DNA from: Candidatus Aminicenantota bacterium
Lineage (GTDB): Bacteria > Acidobacteriota > Aminicenantia > Aminicenantales > UBA4085
DNA length: 33,490 nucleotides
Direction: 5' to 3'
Assembly (NCBI GenBank): GCA_030691735.1
Contig: JAUYDS010000073.1
Location: forward strand, 1-33,490
The position numbers were made by a program, and so were the translations under genes. Every line of letters starts with the position of its first letter. Positions within the stretch are counted from its first letter, which is position 1. Shown here piece by piece: positions 22,528-29,795 of this stretch. Below the pieces are notes generated by a model. It was not told the origin of the DNA and did no database searches. It saw only the letters and a program-made list of their open reading frames with translations.

Positions 22528-23925
22528 TCAGCTACGTTTGAAACGATCCAGGGCCAGGCCGGCGCCGAAGCCCGCGAGGCTGAGGGCTAAACCGTAAGGA
22601 ACGGAATAAGGCCAGACCGGCAATCCCAAGGGGAGGACGTTCACCGCGCCGAGGAAGCTCAGGATCGAATATCCGCCGCCGAGACAAAGGCTCAACAGGC
22701 CGGCCAGCGGTCTGCGCCGTCTTGAAAAGATCATGGCCAGGCCGGGGACGAACAATCCCTCGGCCATGATCTCGGAGGACAGCCCGATGGTCTTGAGGAT
22801 GCTCTGGAATCGCGTAGCAACCAGAAAGGCCAGCAAGCCCACTAGGAGAGTCGCGAGGCGGCCGGCGGCGACGGGACCGAGACCGGACCCGGGAAAGAGC
22901 TGGAGATGGACATCCCGGGTCAAGGACAGCGCGCCGGTATTGATCGCCGTGTCCATGGTCGAGAGGATGGCGGCCAGAACGGCCACGAAAAGGAGGCCGC
23001 CGAACCAAAGACCGACCTTCGAGGCGATGATCTCCGAAACGAGCGGATGGGAAAGCGGCTGGCCCGGGGACAGAGGAAGAGAGGCCAGGCCAATGAAAGT
23101 CACGGACGCGTAGAGGAGGAACAGCATCCCGGCCGCGGCGAATAACCCCGTTCTGGCCTCCCGGACCCCGCGCGCGGCCTGGATCCTTTGCAGGGCGATG
23201 GGCGAAATGGTCCAGGCCAGAATGAATGAAAAGGCGATCAGGACGTTCTCCTTGAGATTGTGAAAAAGATCGAAATAGCCGGCCTTTCCGCCCCGCGAAG
23301 CGAGATCGGCGATGGCGGTCCCCGACCAGAAGCCGCCCAGCCAGATGACCAGGCCGGCCACTCCAGCGACCAATAAAAAAAACTGAACAACGTCGGTGAA
23401 AACCACCGAACGAAGACCCCCGATCATCGAATAAAGGAGAACGACGGCCGTGGCCAGGCCCAGGCCGGCGAGATAGGATAAGCCGAGGAACATTTTCAAG
23501 AACTGCCCCAAGGCCACCATCTGGGAAGCCGCGAGAAGAACCATGTACCAGATGATGAGCCCGGAAGCGAGGTGACGGACGAGCCGGCCGTAGCGAAGTT
23601 CGACGAGGTCGGGGATGGTCATGATCGGCAAGCGCTGCAACGGGCGGGCCAGAAAAAAGGCAAGGAGGAGAACCGTGAGTACGGCCGGAACGCCCATGAT
23701 CCAGAAGGCGCTGAGGCCCGTTCTCATCGCTTCATCGGTCGAAACGAGGATGGACGTCGCCCCGAACCACGAGGCGGTCAGGGAGAGAAAGATCAGACCG
23801 GCGGACAGGCACCTTGAGGCGAGGAAAAAGTCCTCGAGATTCTTCATCCTCCGGGAGAAGGCCAACCCAGCCAGGAGGACGAGGGCGAAATAAGCGGCCA
23901 GGAAGAGGAAGAACTCGGGTCTCAT
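22528..23925 (-). CDS. Sodium:solute symporter (SSS family)
   Basis: The 465-aa polytopic protein opens MRPEFFLFLAAYFALVLLAG, then SRRMKNLEDFFLASRCLSAGLIFLSLTASWFGATSILVSTDEA. This is the TM1-TM2 region of SSS transporters, with the unwound helix and ASWFGA signature. About 12-13 hydrophobic segments follow, including MIGGLRSVVFTDVVQFFLLV, the conserved SSS region near TM5-6. It imports an unidentified solute with sodium. The ATG at 23925 is preferred over a longer start at 23991, which would run through the REPIN-like element. The gene has a TATAAT 9 nt before it and is divergent from lolA. Confidence 0.9.
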   Translation of the reverse strand: MRPEFFLFLAAYFALVLLAGLAFSRRMKNLEDFFLASRCLSAGLIFLSLTASWFGATSILVSTDEAMRTGLSAFWIMGVPAVLTVLLLAFFLARPLQRLPIMTIPDLVELRYGRLVRHLASGLIIWYMVLLAASQMVALGQFLKMFLGLSYLAGLGLATAVVLLYSMIGGLRSVVFTDVVQFFLLVAGVAGLVIWLGGFWSGTAIADLASRGGKAGYFDLFHNLKENVLIAFSFILAWTISPIALQRIQAARGVREARTGLFAAAGMLFLLYASVTFIGLASLPLSPGQPLSHPLVSEIIASKVGLWFGGLLFVAVLAAILSTMDTAINTGALSLTRDVHLQLFPGSGLGPVAAGRLATLLVGLLAFLVATRFQSILKTIGLSSEIMAEGLFVPGLAMIFSRRRRPLAGLLSLCLGGGYSILSFLGAVNVLPLGLPVWPYSVPYGLALSLAGFGAGLALDRFKRS

Positions 23926-23934
23926 ACGGAAGAG

Positions 23935-23940
23935 ATTATA
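23935..23940 (-). promoter_or_regulatory. -10 element of the symporter gene (leaderless type), abutting REPIN-like element C
   Basis: Minus strand: a perfect TATAAT, 9 nt before the ATG at 23925. At 17-nt spacing upstream lies TGGAAA (4 of 6 to the -35 consensus), which is part of the repeat arm. The repeat may therefore supply part of the promoter. Confidence 0.55.
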
Positions 23941-23941
23941 T

Positions 23942-24033
23942 GGGGTCGCGTCTACACTTTCCACTTTTTTCGGAAAAGCTTTCGAATGCATCTACATCCT
24001 GCCGCAAAAAGTGGAAAGTGTAGACGCGACCCC
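23942..24033. repeat. REPIN-like element C between divergent genes
   Basis: Perfect 23-nt inverted arms (23942-23964 and 24011-24033) continue into T-run/A-run extensions. The interior of about 35 nt is unlike elements A and B. It lies exactly between the -10 elements of the symporter and LolA genes. Confidence 0.88.
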
Positions 24034-24042
24034 AATTAATGC

Positions 24043-24048
24043 TATAAT
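24043..24048 (+). promoter_or_regulatory. Extended -10 element of the lolA gene (leaderless type)
   Basis: TGCTATAAT is a perfect TATAAT with a TGn extension. It ends 9 nt before the ATG at 24058, with no Shine-Dalgarno site in between. Confidence 0.65.
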
Positions 24049-24057
24049 CCGGGCGAT

Positions 24058-24720
24058 ATGAAACGAATTGGATCCGTTTTGGCTATCCTGGCGGTCTCGT
24101 CCCTCGGCCTCCTCGCTCAGATGTCGCCCCAGAATATCGTTGCCCGACTCGAAAAAGAGTTGCGGTCCATAGCCAGCTTCCAAGCCGATTTCGTCCAAAC
24201 CTCCACCTCGACCACGGTCTCCGCCCCCCTCAGACAGTCCGGCAAGATCTATTTTAAGAAGCCCGACCTAATGCGCTGGGAATACGGCCCCCCCGAACCC
24301 TCGACCTACGTTTACAAGGAAGGCCTCTACCTCTCGTATTTCCCCGAGGATAACCAGCTCTGGAAGCAGAAGATATCCCGTGAAGAACATGAGACGGGTA
24401 TCCTGGGGATCCTTTTCGGCAAGGCGCGCCTGGCCGAGAGATACGTCATCGAATCGAGCGCCTTCCCCGGCGGCGAGAAGGGCTCCGCCCAAGTGAAGCT
24501 CACCCCCCGGGAAGAGGGCGATAATACTTATATCCTGCTCGAGATCGACCGGAAGAGCTGGATGCTCCGGCGGGCCGTCCTTTTCGACTGGGCCGACAAC
24601 AAGATCGAATACGGGTTCAGCCGGATCAAGACGAACATCGACCTGGCCAAAGACCTCTTCGAGATCAAAGTCCCTCCGGACTGCGAGATCATCGAGGACG
24701 CGGGACCCCGGAAAAAATAA
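24058..24720 (+). CDS. lolA: LolA-like outer-membrane lipoprotein carrier
   Basis: The 220-aa protein has a signal peptide (MKRIGSVLAILAVSSLGLLAQ) followed by the LolA start IVARLEKELRSIASFQADFVQTS. The fold signatures GKIYFKKPDLMRWEYGPPEPSTYVYKEGLYLSYFPEDNQLWKQ and a C-terminal FDWADNKIEYGFSRIKTN...FEIKVPPDCEII complete the half-barrel. It would carry lipoproteins across the periplasm from LolCDE to the outer membrane, in keeping with the lipobox proteins in this window. It precedes the ECF sigma operon by 50 nt on the same strand. Confidence 0.9.
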   Translation: MKRIGSVLAILAVSSLGLLAQMSPQNIVARLEKELRSIASFQADFVQTSTSTTVSAPLRQSGKIYFKKPDLMRWEYGPPEPSTYVYKEGLYLSYFPEDNQLWKQKISREEHETGILGILFGKARLAERYVIESSAFPGGEKGSAQVKLTPREEGDNTYILLEIDRKSWMLRRAVLFDWADNKIEYGFSRIKTNIDLAKDLFEIKVPPDCEIIEDAGPRKK

Positions 24721-24740
24721 ACTATTTCGGTCTCCGTCCG

Positions 24741-24769
24741 TATAAAGTCCGTGAGGACATTGAGTCCTC
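24741..24769 (+). promoter_or_regulatory. Possible -10 and leader hairpin of the ECF sigma gene
   Basis: TATAAA (24741-24746) is followed by a perfect 6-bp hairpin, GAGGAC-ATTGA-GTCCTC (24753-24769), directly before the ATG. The only purine-rich ribosome site (GAGGA) lies in the left arm, so the stem could hide it. A GGAAA word at about 24710, upstream, could be an ECF-type -35, but this is weak. Confidence 0.35.
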
Positions 24770-24770
24770 G

Positions 24771-25334
24771 ATGCATGAAGACCAAAAACTTGTCCGACGA
24801 ACTCTCCGCGGCGATCGAGGAGCCTTCGAGATGATCGTCCGCCGCTACCAGCAGCCGGTCCTCAACTATATCGGACGCATGGTCCGAGAACGGGAGATGG
24901 CCCTCGATTTCAGCCAGGAAGTCTTTCTCAAGGTCTACGCCTCCCTCCGCTCGTATCAGCCCCAGTTCAAGTTCAGCACCTGGTTGTTCAAGATCGCCTC
25001 GAACACCATGATCGACCACTGGCGGAAAAAAAAGGTCCCGACCTTGTCCATCGACACCCAACCTGAGGGCGAGGAGGACTGTCCGCCGATCCAGCTTCCG
25101 GACCAAAATCCGTCCATCATCCGACGGTATGAGTTGAAAGAGCTGCGGATGAAGATCGACGCCGCCATCGACAAGCTGCCGCTGTCTCTCCGGGAACTGT
25201 TCGTCTGGCGGCATGTCAACGGATTCAGCTACGAGGAAATGGCTGAGATCAAAGGCCTCCCCCTCGGAACGGTCAAAAACCGCGTCTTCCAGGCCAAAGA
25301 ACTGTTGAAAAAGCTTCTCGAGGAGCCGTCATGA
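24771..25334 (+). CDS. ECF-subfamily RNA polymerase sigma factor
   Basis: The 187-aa protein has region 2 at about 20-90, including VREREMALDFSQEVFLKVYASL (2.1-2.2) and FSTWLFKIASNTMIDHWRKKK (2.3-2.4). Region 4 lies at about 125-185 (IDKLPLSLRELFVWRHVNGFSYEEMAEIKGLPLGTVKNRVFQAKELLKKLL), joined by an acidic linker. Regions 3 and 1 are absent, as in ECF factors. The next gene, a zinc-finger anti-sigma, overlaps its stop (ATGA), the normal arrangement for sigma/anti-sigma pairs. Confidence 0.95.
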   Translation: MHEDQKLVRRTLRGDRGAFEMIVRRYQQPVLNYIGRMVREREMALDFSQEVFLKVYASLRSYQPQFKFSTWLFKIASNTMIDHWRKKKVPTLSIDTQPEGEEDCPPIQLPDQNPSIIRRYELKELRMKIDAAIDKLPLSLRELFVWRHVNGFSYEEMAEIKGLPLGTVKNRVFQAKELLKKLLEEPS

Positions 25335-25927
25335 CCTGCCTGAAGCTTGAAAAACTGTACGCCTATCTCGAAGGGGATCTGGCCGGTCGGGAGAAGAAGG
25401 CCGTCGAGGAGCATGTGGCGTCCTGTTCGGCCTGCCGCGAAGCGCTCGAAGAGCGACGAGTTCTGCTTCAAGCGGCGGAAACGCTCCCCGCTTTCGAGGT
25501 CCCCGGAGATTTCGTCCAAGCCGTCATGGACAAGATCGCTCCGGCGCCGGAACGTTCCAAGGCGAAGGCCGCCGGCTGGCTGCTGGCCGCGGCGGCGGGA
25601 TTGACGACCTTCGCCGTCGCGCTCGTCGCGACGGCGCTCATCACCGGCCACAACCTGTCGCAGCTCGTTCTCGGCCTGAACAGGTTCCTCTGGAACAACC
25701 TCCAGGGCCTCGCCTCCGTCCTGACCAAGGGCGCCAAATACGTCTTCCTCACCTTCAACGTCCTCGTCCAGATCGCCGAAAAGATCCTGGAGATCTTAAA
25801 GGACCTGACGTCCTTCATCGGCCCCGAGACCCAGATCGTTCTCTTCGGCACGACGGCCCTCCTCGTTCTCGGCGGCGGCTTCCTCTGGAGCCGCAGATTA
25901 TCCGCGGAGAGAAATCATGAAGAATAA
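25331..25927 (+). CDS. Membrane anti-sigma factor with ZAS-type zinc finger
   Basis: The 198-aa protein carries the zinc-binding anti-sigma motif H28-x3-C32-x2-C35 (EEHVASCSACREAL) in its N-terminal cytosolic domain. A strong transmembrane helix follows at about 80-103 (GWLLAAAAGLTTFAVALVATALI), then a periplasmic part with amphipathic segments and a second hydrophobic stretch near 175-190 (IVLFGTTALLVLGGGFLW). It would hold the ECF sigma at the membrane until a signal releases it. It overlaps sigma by 4 nt and the bactofilin-like gene by 11 nt, so the three form one operon. Confidence 0.88.
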   Translation: MTCLKLEKLYAYLEGDLAGREKKAVEEHVASCSACREALEERRVLLQAAETLPAFEVPGDFVQAVMDKIAPAPERSKAKAAGWLLAAAAGLTTFAVALVATALITGHNLSQLVLGLNRFLWNNLQGLASVLTKGAKYVFLTFNVLVQIAEKILEILKDLTSFIGPETQIVLFGTTALLVLGGGFLWSRRLSAERNHEE

Positions 25928-26882
25928 AAGAAGCTTTCTCCTCATGGCCACCCTGATTATCTTCGTTCTGTTGCCTCTCGCCGGAGCCCAGAAGATCGGG
26001 GACCAGATCAGCTATCGCGATAAAATCGTCGTCTCCTCGGGGGAGACACGCGACAATGTCGTCACCTTCGGGAGCGACGTCGTCATCGAGGGGACGGTCC
26101 GTAAAAACGTCTTCGCCGTGGGCGGGACCATCACCATCAGCGGGGAGGTCGGCGATTCCGTCGTCGGCATCGGTGCCCGGATCGCCTTGAAATCCACCGC
26201 CGTCATCAAGCGCGACTTAGTCGGGTTGGGCGGAACGATCGAGAAGGAACCCGGCTTCCGCGTGGACGGCGATACGGTTTATTTCAAGGGATCGGACATC
26301 TCGGCCAAGTACCTCGATAAAGGCTTTGCGGGGATCTTCTCCTTATCGCTCCTGCCGATCATCCTGATCTTCAAGCTGGTCAACATCATCGTCTGGTTCC
26401 TGCTCGCGGTCGTCGTCGCCTCGCTCTTCCCGCGGCAGATGACCTTCGCCGCGTCCCAGGTCCGAACCAACTTCTGGCCCACCCTCGGCACTGGGCTCGT
26501 GGCCTACGTTCTCTTCGTCTTCGCCATCATCGTCGCGGCCCTCCTCTGCATCATCCTCATCGGCATACCGATCCTATTGACCCTGGCCATGGCCGGGCTC
26601 GCCATCAAGATCTTTGGGAAGGTCGCCCTATTCTATTTCTTCGGCGAAAGCCTGTCCCGGTCGCTCCACCGGCCGGCCGTTTCGCCGCTGGGCGGGGCGC
26701 TGCTCGGACTGCTTCTCATCAGCTTGATCGGTTTCATTCCGATCCTCGGGTTCCTCTTCACCTTCGTCATCAGCCTCATCGGCTGGGGCGCGGTTCTCCG
26801 GACGAAATTCGGCACCACGGAGAACTGGTTCAGGAGATCGGCGCCGATGCCGGCGGTCCCCCCTCCTCCCCCGACGCCATAA
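25917..26882 (+). CDS. Bactofilin-like beta-helical membrane protein
   Basis: The 321-aa protein has a signal peptide or first TM (FLLMATLIIFVLLPLAGA). A short right-handed beta-helix-like repeat follows (about 30-120) with regular V/I-G-x turns (DNVVTFGSDVVIEGTVRKNVFAVGGTITISGEVGDSVVGIGARIAL), as in polymer-forming (bactofilin-type) domains. Four to five TM helices (about 140-300) and a Pro-rich tail (PMPAVPPPPPTP) follow. This architecture is often encoded with ECF sigma/anti-sigma pairs. It may be the envelope effector or sensor of the pathway; the role is inferred from position only. Confidence 0.78.
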   Translation: MKNKRSFLLMATLIIFVLLPLAGAQKIGDQISYRDKIVVSSGETRDNVVTFGSDVVIEGTVRKNVFAVGGTITISGEVGDSVVGIGARIALKSTAVIKRDLVGLGGTIEKEPGFRVDGDTVYFKGSDISAKYLDKGFAGIFSLSLLPIILIFKLVNIIVWFLLAVVVASLFPRQMTFAASQVRTNFWPTLGTGLVAYVLFVFAIIVAALLCIILIGIPILLTLAMAGLAIKIFGKVALFYFFGESLSRSLHRPAVSPLGGALLGLLLISLIGFIPILGFLFTFVISLIGWGAVLRTKFGTTENWFRRSAPMPAVPPPPPTP

Positions 26883-26888
26883 TCAAAA

Positions 26889-27012
26889 GGGGACACGTAC
26901 CTTGGGGACACGTACTTTGGGGACAGGTCCTAACTTATTTTGATTTAAGTGGTTATCCCGGCCTTCTAATGTATGTGTCCCTCAGGTACATGTCCCCAAA
27001 GTATGTGTCCCC
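26889..27012. repeat. Inverted array of GGGGACA 15-nt units
   Basis: Left half: three units in a row with 15-nt period, GGGGACACGTACCTT, GGGGACACGTACTTT and GGGGACAGGTCCTAA (26889-26933). The right half carries three inverted, slightly diverged units up to 27012. About 37 nt separate the halves. It lies between convergent genes and shares its word with the hairpin at 14063-14104. Confidence 0.88.
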
Positions 27013-27015
27013 GAT

Positions 27016-29193
27016 CTAAGAGCTTGATCCCAACGCGGCTTTGACCCGCTCCGGCGTCATGGGAAGCCGGAGCAGTCTCGCGCCGGACGCGTCGTGGACG
27101 GCGTTGGCGATCACGGCGCCCATGGTGATGATCGGCGGCTCGCCCCCGCCCGCGATGGGGACCTCCGGCGAATCGAGAAGGACGGTCTCGATCTTCGGCA
27201 GCCAGGAAAAGCGGGGCAATTCGTAGGTATCGAAATTCAGGTCGAGAACCTGGCGGCCCTTGAAGTGGACCTCCTCGGTCAGCGCGTAGCCCAGACCCAT
27301 CATGATGCAGCCTTCGATCTGGAGCATGGCCCCGTCGGGATTGACGGCCACACCCATGTCCTGAGCGCAGACGACGCGCTTGACCTGAACGCGCCCCGTC
27401 GACCGATCGACCGCGACTTCGGCCATCGTCGTCAAGTATGTTCCCAGGTAATCGGCGCAAGCGACGCCGACCCCGCGCCGGCTCGGCGCCTTGGCCGGCG
27501 TCCAGCCGAACTTGTCGGCCGCGGCCCGGAGGATGCGCTTCATCCGCTCGTCGCTCAGGTTGGCCAGGCGGAACTCGACGGGATCGATCCCCGCTTGGGC
27601 GGCCATGATGTCGATATGGCATTCCCGGGCGAACGTATTCGTGTTGCTGGCCGGCGCGCGCCAGGGGCCGACCTCGAACGGATGGCCGCCGCCTTGGCCT
27701 GCCCCGCCGCCTCCTCCCCATTCGCCGCGGACGACGGTCCGGTGATGGGGGATGTTGTAGAACTGCTGGGAGCTGCGCTCGCCGGCCCAGAGGACCTCAT
27801 AGTCCCAGAAGACGATCCGCCCTTCACTCGAGATCCCGGACTTGATGTTGACGATGGCCGCCGGCCGGAACGTATCATAGAAAAACTCGTCGGCCCGGGT
27901 CCAGGCGACCTGAACGGGCCGGCCGGTGATCTTTGCCAGTCGGGCGGCCTGCACGGCTTGCGGGCTGGCGGTCTTGCCGCCGAACCCTCCCCCGACGAAG
28001 GGCATGATCACGTGGACGTTCTGGGTCGGAATTTTTAAAGTCTGGGCCACGCTGTCCCGAGCCCGGAACGGACCCTGCGTCGAGGACCAGACTGTCGCTT
28101 TGTCGCCGTCGATCTTGACCACCGCCGTATGCGTCTCCATTGCCGCGTGAGAAACGTAGGCGTTCAGGTATTGTTTCTCGACGGTCAAGGCGGCCAGCTT
28201 GGCCCCTTCCTCGATGTTCCCTCCTTGGGCCGCGGCTCGGCCGGCCGGCGCCGCCTTGATGAGATGGTCGTAAATGTTCTTGTCGTCGAGGTCCGCCGGG
28301 GGGAGGTCGTATTCGACCTTGATCATGGCCAACGCCGCTTCGGCGACGTCGGGTTGTTCGTGAACGACGGCGATCAGATCGCCGTCCTGAACGACGCGGG
28401 CGCCGGGGACTTTTTCCGCGGCGCTCGTGTCGAGCGTTTTCAGCTTCGCCCCGTGGGCCGGCGGACGGAGAACCTTGCCGTAGAGCAGGCCGGGCAGGCG
28501 GATGTCGCCGGCATACTGCGCCTTGCCCGTGGCTTTATCCAGGGCATCCCGCCGGGCGGCCGGTTTTCCCATCACCTTGAACTCGGCCGGCTTTTTGAGG
28601 GCCGGCTTCTGTTTGGCCTGCCGGGCGATGGCCTTTCCCTGGGCCAGATCGGCGTACGTGACCTTCGTTTGAGGCCGGCTCTTGTCGAAGACGGCGCCGT
28701 CGCGGGCCTCGAGCCGATCGAGGGGGACGTTGAGCTTTTCCGAAGCGAGCTCCATGAGCACGACGCGCGCCTCGGCGGCCGCCGCGCGGAGGGGCGGGCC
28801 GAAGCTCCGCACGGTCAGCGATCCGAACGTCCCTCCGTCATAGGGACAAAGGTCCGTATCGCCCAGAATGATGTCCACGGTCTCCGGACGGACTTCGAGC
28901 TCTTCGGCGAGCATGAGCGGCAGGACGGTCATGGCCCCCTGACCCTGTTCGATCTTGCCCGTAAACAGGGTGACCCGGCCGTTTTCACCGATCTTGAGGA
29001 AAGCGTTGAAATCCGACGGCAGCCCGCCGCGCCCGGTTTGAAGGCGGGTCGGCTCCTGAGGAAAAATCATGTCGCCGGCGGAGAAAAAGATGACGATACC
29101 GCCGCCGAAAAGCTTGAGGAATTCCCGGCGGTCGAGGGTCATCGGGTCATCGTTGCCGTCTGTTCGAGGAACGGAATATTTTTCGTCGCTCAT
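27016..29193 (-). CDS. Xanthine-dehydrogenase-family molybdopterin-binding large subunit (IorB-like), Tat-exported
   Basis: The 725-aa protein has a twin-arginine signal (DRREFLKLFGGGIVIFFSAG, Arg22-Arg23). The large-subunit architecture follows: KIGENGRVTLFTGKIEQGQGAMTVLPLMLAEELEV, a repeat of the same type, and the molybdopterin region FVGGGFGGK and PFEVGPWRAPASNTNTFARECHIDIMA. The GGGEPP motif near the C-terminus holds the catalytic Glu. This is the isoquinoline 1-oxidoreductase/aldehyde oxidase type that hydroxylates an aldehyde or N-heterocycle. It acts with the [2Fe-2S] subunit encoded upstream, whose stop it overlaps (ATGA). The start at 29193 is supported by AAAGGAG; a longer frame back to 29598 is an out-of-frame extension through the small subunit. 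Confidence 0.9.
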   Translation of the reverse strand: MSDEKYSVPRTDGNDDPMTLDRREFLKLFGGGIVIFFSAGDMIFPQEPTRLQTGRGGLPSDFNAFLKIGENGRVTLFTGKIEQGQGAMTVLPLMLAEELEVRPETVDIILGDTDLCPYDGGTFGSLTVRSFGPPLRAAAAEARVVLMELASEKLNVPLDRLEARDGAVFDKSRPQTKVTYADLAQGKAIARQAKQKPALKKPAEFKVMGKPAARRDALDKATGKAQYAGDIRLPGLLYGKVLRPPAHGAKLKTLDTSAAEKVPGARVVQDGDLIAVVHEQPDVAEAALAMIKVEYDLPPADLDDKNIYDHLIKAAPAGRAAAQGGNIEEGAKLAALTVEKQYLNAYVSHAAMETHTAVVKIDGDKATVWSSTQGPFRARDSVAQTLKIPTQNVHVIMPFVGGGFGGKTASPQAVQAARLAKITGRPVQVAWTRADEFFYDTFRPAAIVNIKSGISSEGRIVFWDYEVLWAGERSSQQFYNIPHHRTVVRGEWGGGGGAGQGGGHPFEVGPWRAPASNTNTFARECHIDIMAAQAGIDPVEFRLANLSDERMKRILRAAADKFGWTPAKAPSRRGVGVACADYLGTYLTTMAEVAVDRSTGRVQVKRVVCAQDMGVAVNPDGAMLQIEGCIMMGLGYALTEEVHFKGRQVLDLNFDTYELPRFSWLPKIETVLLDSPEVPIAGGGEPPIITMGAVIANAVHDASGARLLRLPMTPERVKAALGSSS

Positions 29194-29672
29194 TTCGGCA
29201 CCGCTCCTTTCATCCCCGAGGCCGCTTCCTCGATCGCCCGGACGACACGGTTGTGCGTGCCGCAGCGGCAGAGATGGTCCTCCATACCCTTGAGGATGTC
29301 CGCCCTCGAAGGCCGCGGGTTCTTCTGCAGGAAACCGACCGCTTCGACGATCATGCCCGACGTACAGAATCCGCACTGCATGGCCTCGTGCTTGATGAAG
29401 GCGTCTTGGACCGGATGGAGTCGGCCGTCCTTGGCCAGCCCCTCGATCGTGACGACGGACTTCCCAGCGACGTTCTTGACGGGATAGCCGCAGGACGGCG
29501 TCGGCTCGCCGTTGACGAGGACGGTGCAGGAGCCGCAATATCCCTCGCCGCAGCCGTATTTCGTTCCCGTCAGGCCGAGGTCGGTCCGCAGGACCCACAG
29601 GAGCATCCTCTCGCCGTCCACTTCCAGGCGGACGGACTTGTCGTTGAGTCGGAATTGGATGATGTCTGTCAT
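29190..29672 (-). CDS. [2Fe-2S] small subunit of xanthine-dehydrogenase-family oxidoreductase (IorA/CoxS-like)
   Basis: The 160-aa protein has the plant-ferredoxin-type cluster CGEGYCGSC (C41, C46, C49) with C61, then the second cluster C100-x2-C103 (CGFC) and C135-x-C137 (CRCG). That is the full set for two [2Fe-2S] clusters. It passes electrons from the Mo centre to an external acceptor. No FAD subunit or cytochrome gene is next to it, as in the two-subunit isoquinoline-oxidoreductase type. The ATG at 29672 has GGGGAGGG upstream, which favours it over the longer frame start. Confidence 0.92.
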   Translation of the reverse strand: MTDIIQFRLNDKSVRLEVDGERMLLWVLRTDLGLTGTKYGCGEGYCGSCTVLVNGEPTPSCGYPVKNVAGKSVVTIEGLAKDGRLHPVQDAFIKHEAMQCGFCTSGMIVEAVGFLQKNPRPSRADILKGMEDHLCRCGTHNRVVRAIEEAASGMKGAVPK

Positions 29673-29706
29673 GCCGCCCTCCCCTCGAAATTCCCGATGT
29701 CGAAAA

Positions 29707-29735
29707 AACTTATCACAGGGAAGGGGCGAAGTCAA
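29707..29735 (-). promoter_or_regulatory. Possible promoter of the molybdoenzyme operon
   Basis: Minus strand: TTGACT (29735-29730), 17-nt spacer, TAAGTT (29712-29707). The -35 is good but the -10 matches only 3 of 6. Confidence 0.4.
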
Positions 29736-29747
29736 AAACGAGGAAGT

Positions 29748-29786
29748 AAAAAAGAAAGGGCCGCGTGGCTTCGAGCGGCGTGCCCC
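29748..29786 (-). terminator. Rho-independent terminator of the translation operon
   Basis: On the minus strand a GC-rich hairpin (GCCGC/GCGGC at 29779-29775 and 29764-29760, extended by GGG/CCC) is followed by a T-rich tract (TTTCTTTTTT). It lies about 10 nt after the frr stop. Confidence 0.7.
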
Positions 29787-29795
29787 GAGCCCCCC

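Noticed and set aside
23926-23991. Longer start for the sodium:solute symporter
   Set aside because: The added 22 residues would be encoded by the REPIN arm and the TATAAT box.
12389-24033. CRISPR array based on the repeated 23-nt words
   Set aside because: The copies are kilobases apart and in inverted pairs, not regularly spaced direct repeats, and no cas gene is present.
28129-29487. 452-codon plus-strand frame
   Set aside because: It is antisense to both subunits of the molybdoenzyme, with no domain and no SD site.
29194-29598. In-frame 5' extension of the molybdopterin subunit
   Set aside because: It lies over the [2Fe-2S] subunit in another frame. The Tat signal and SD site support the start at 29193.
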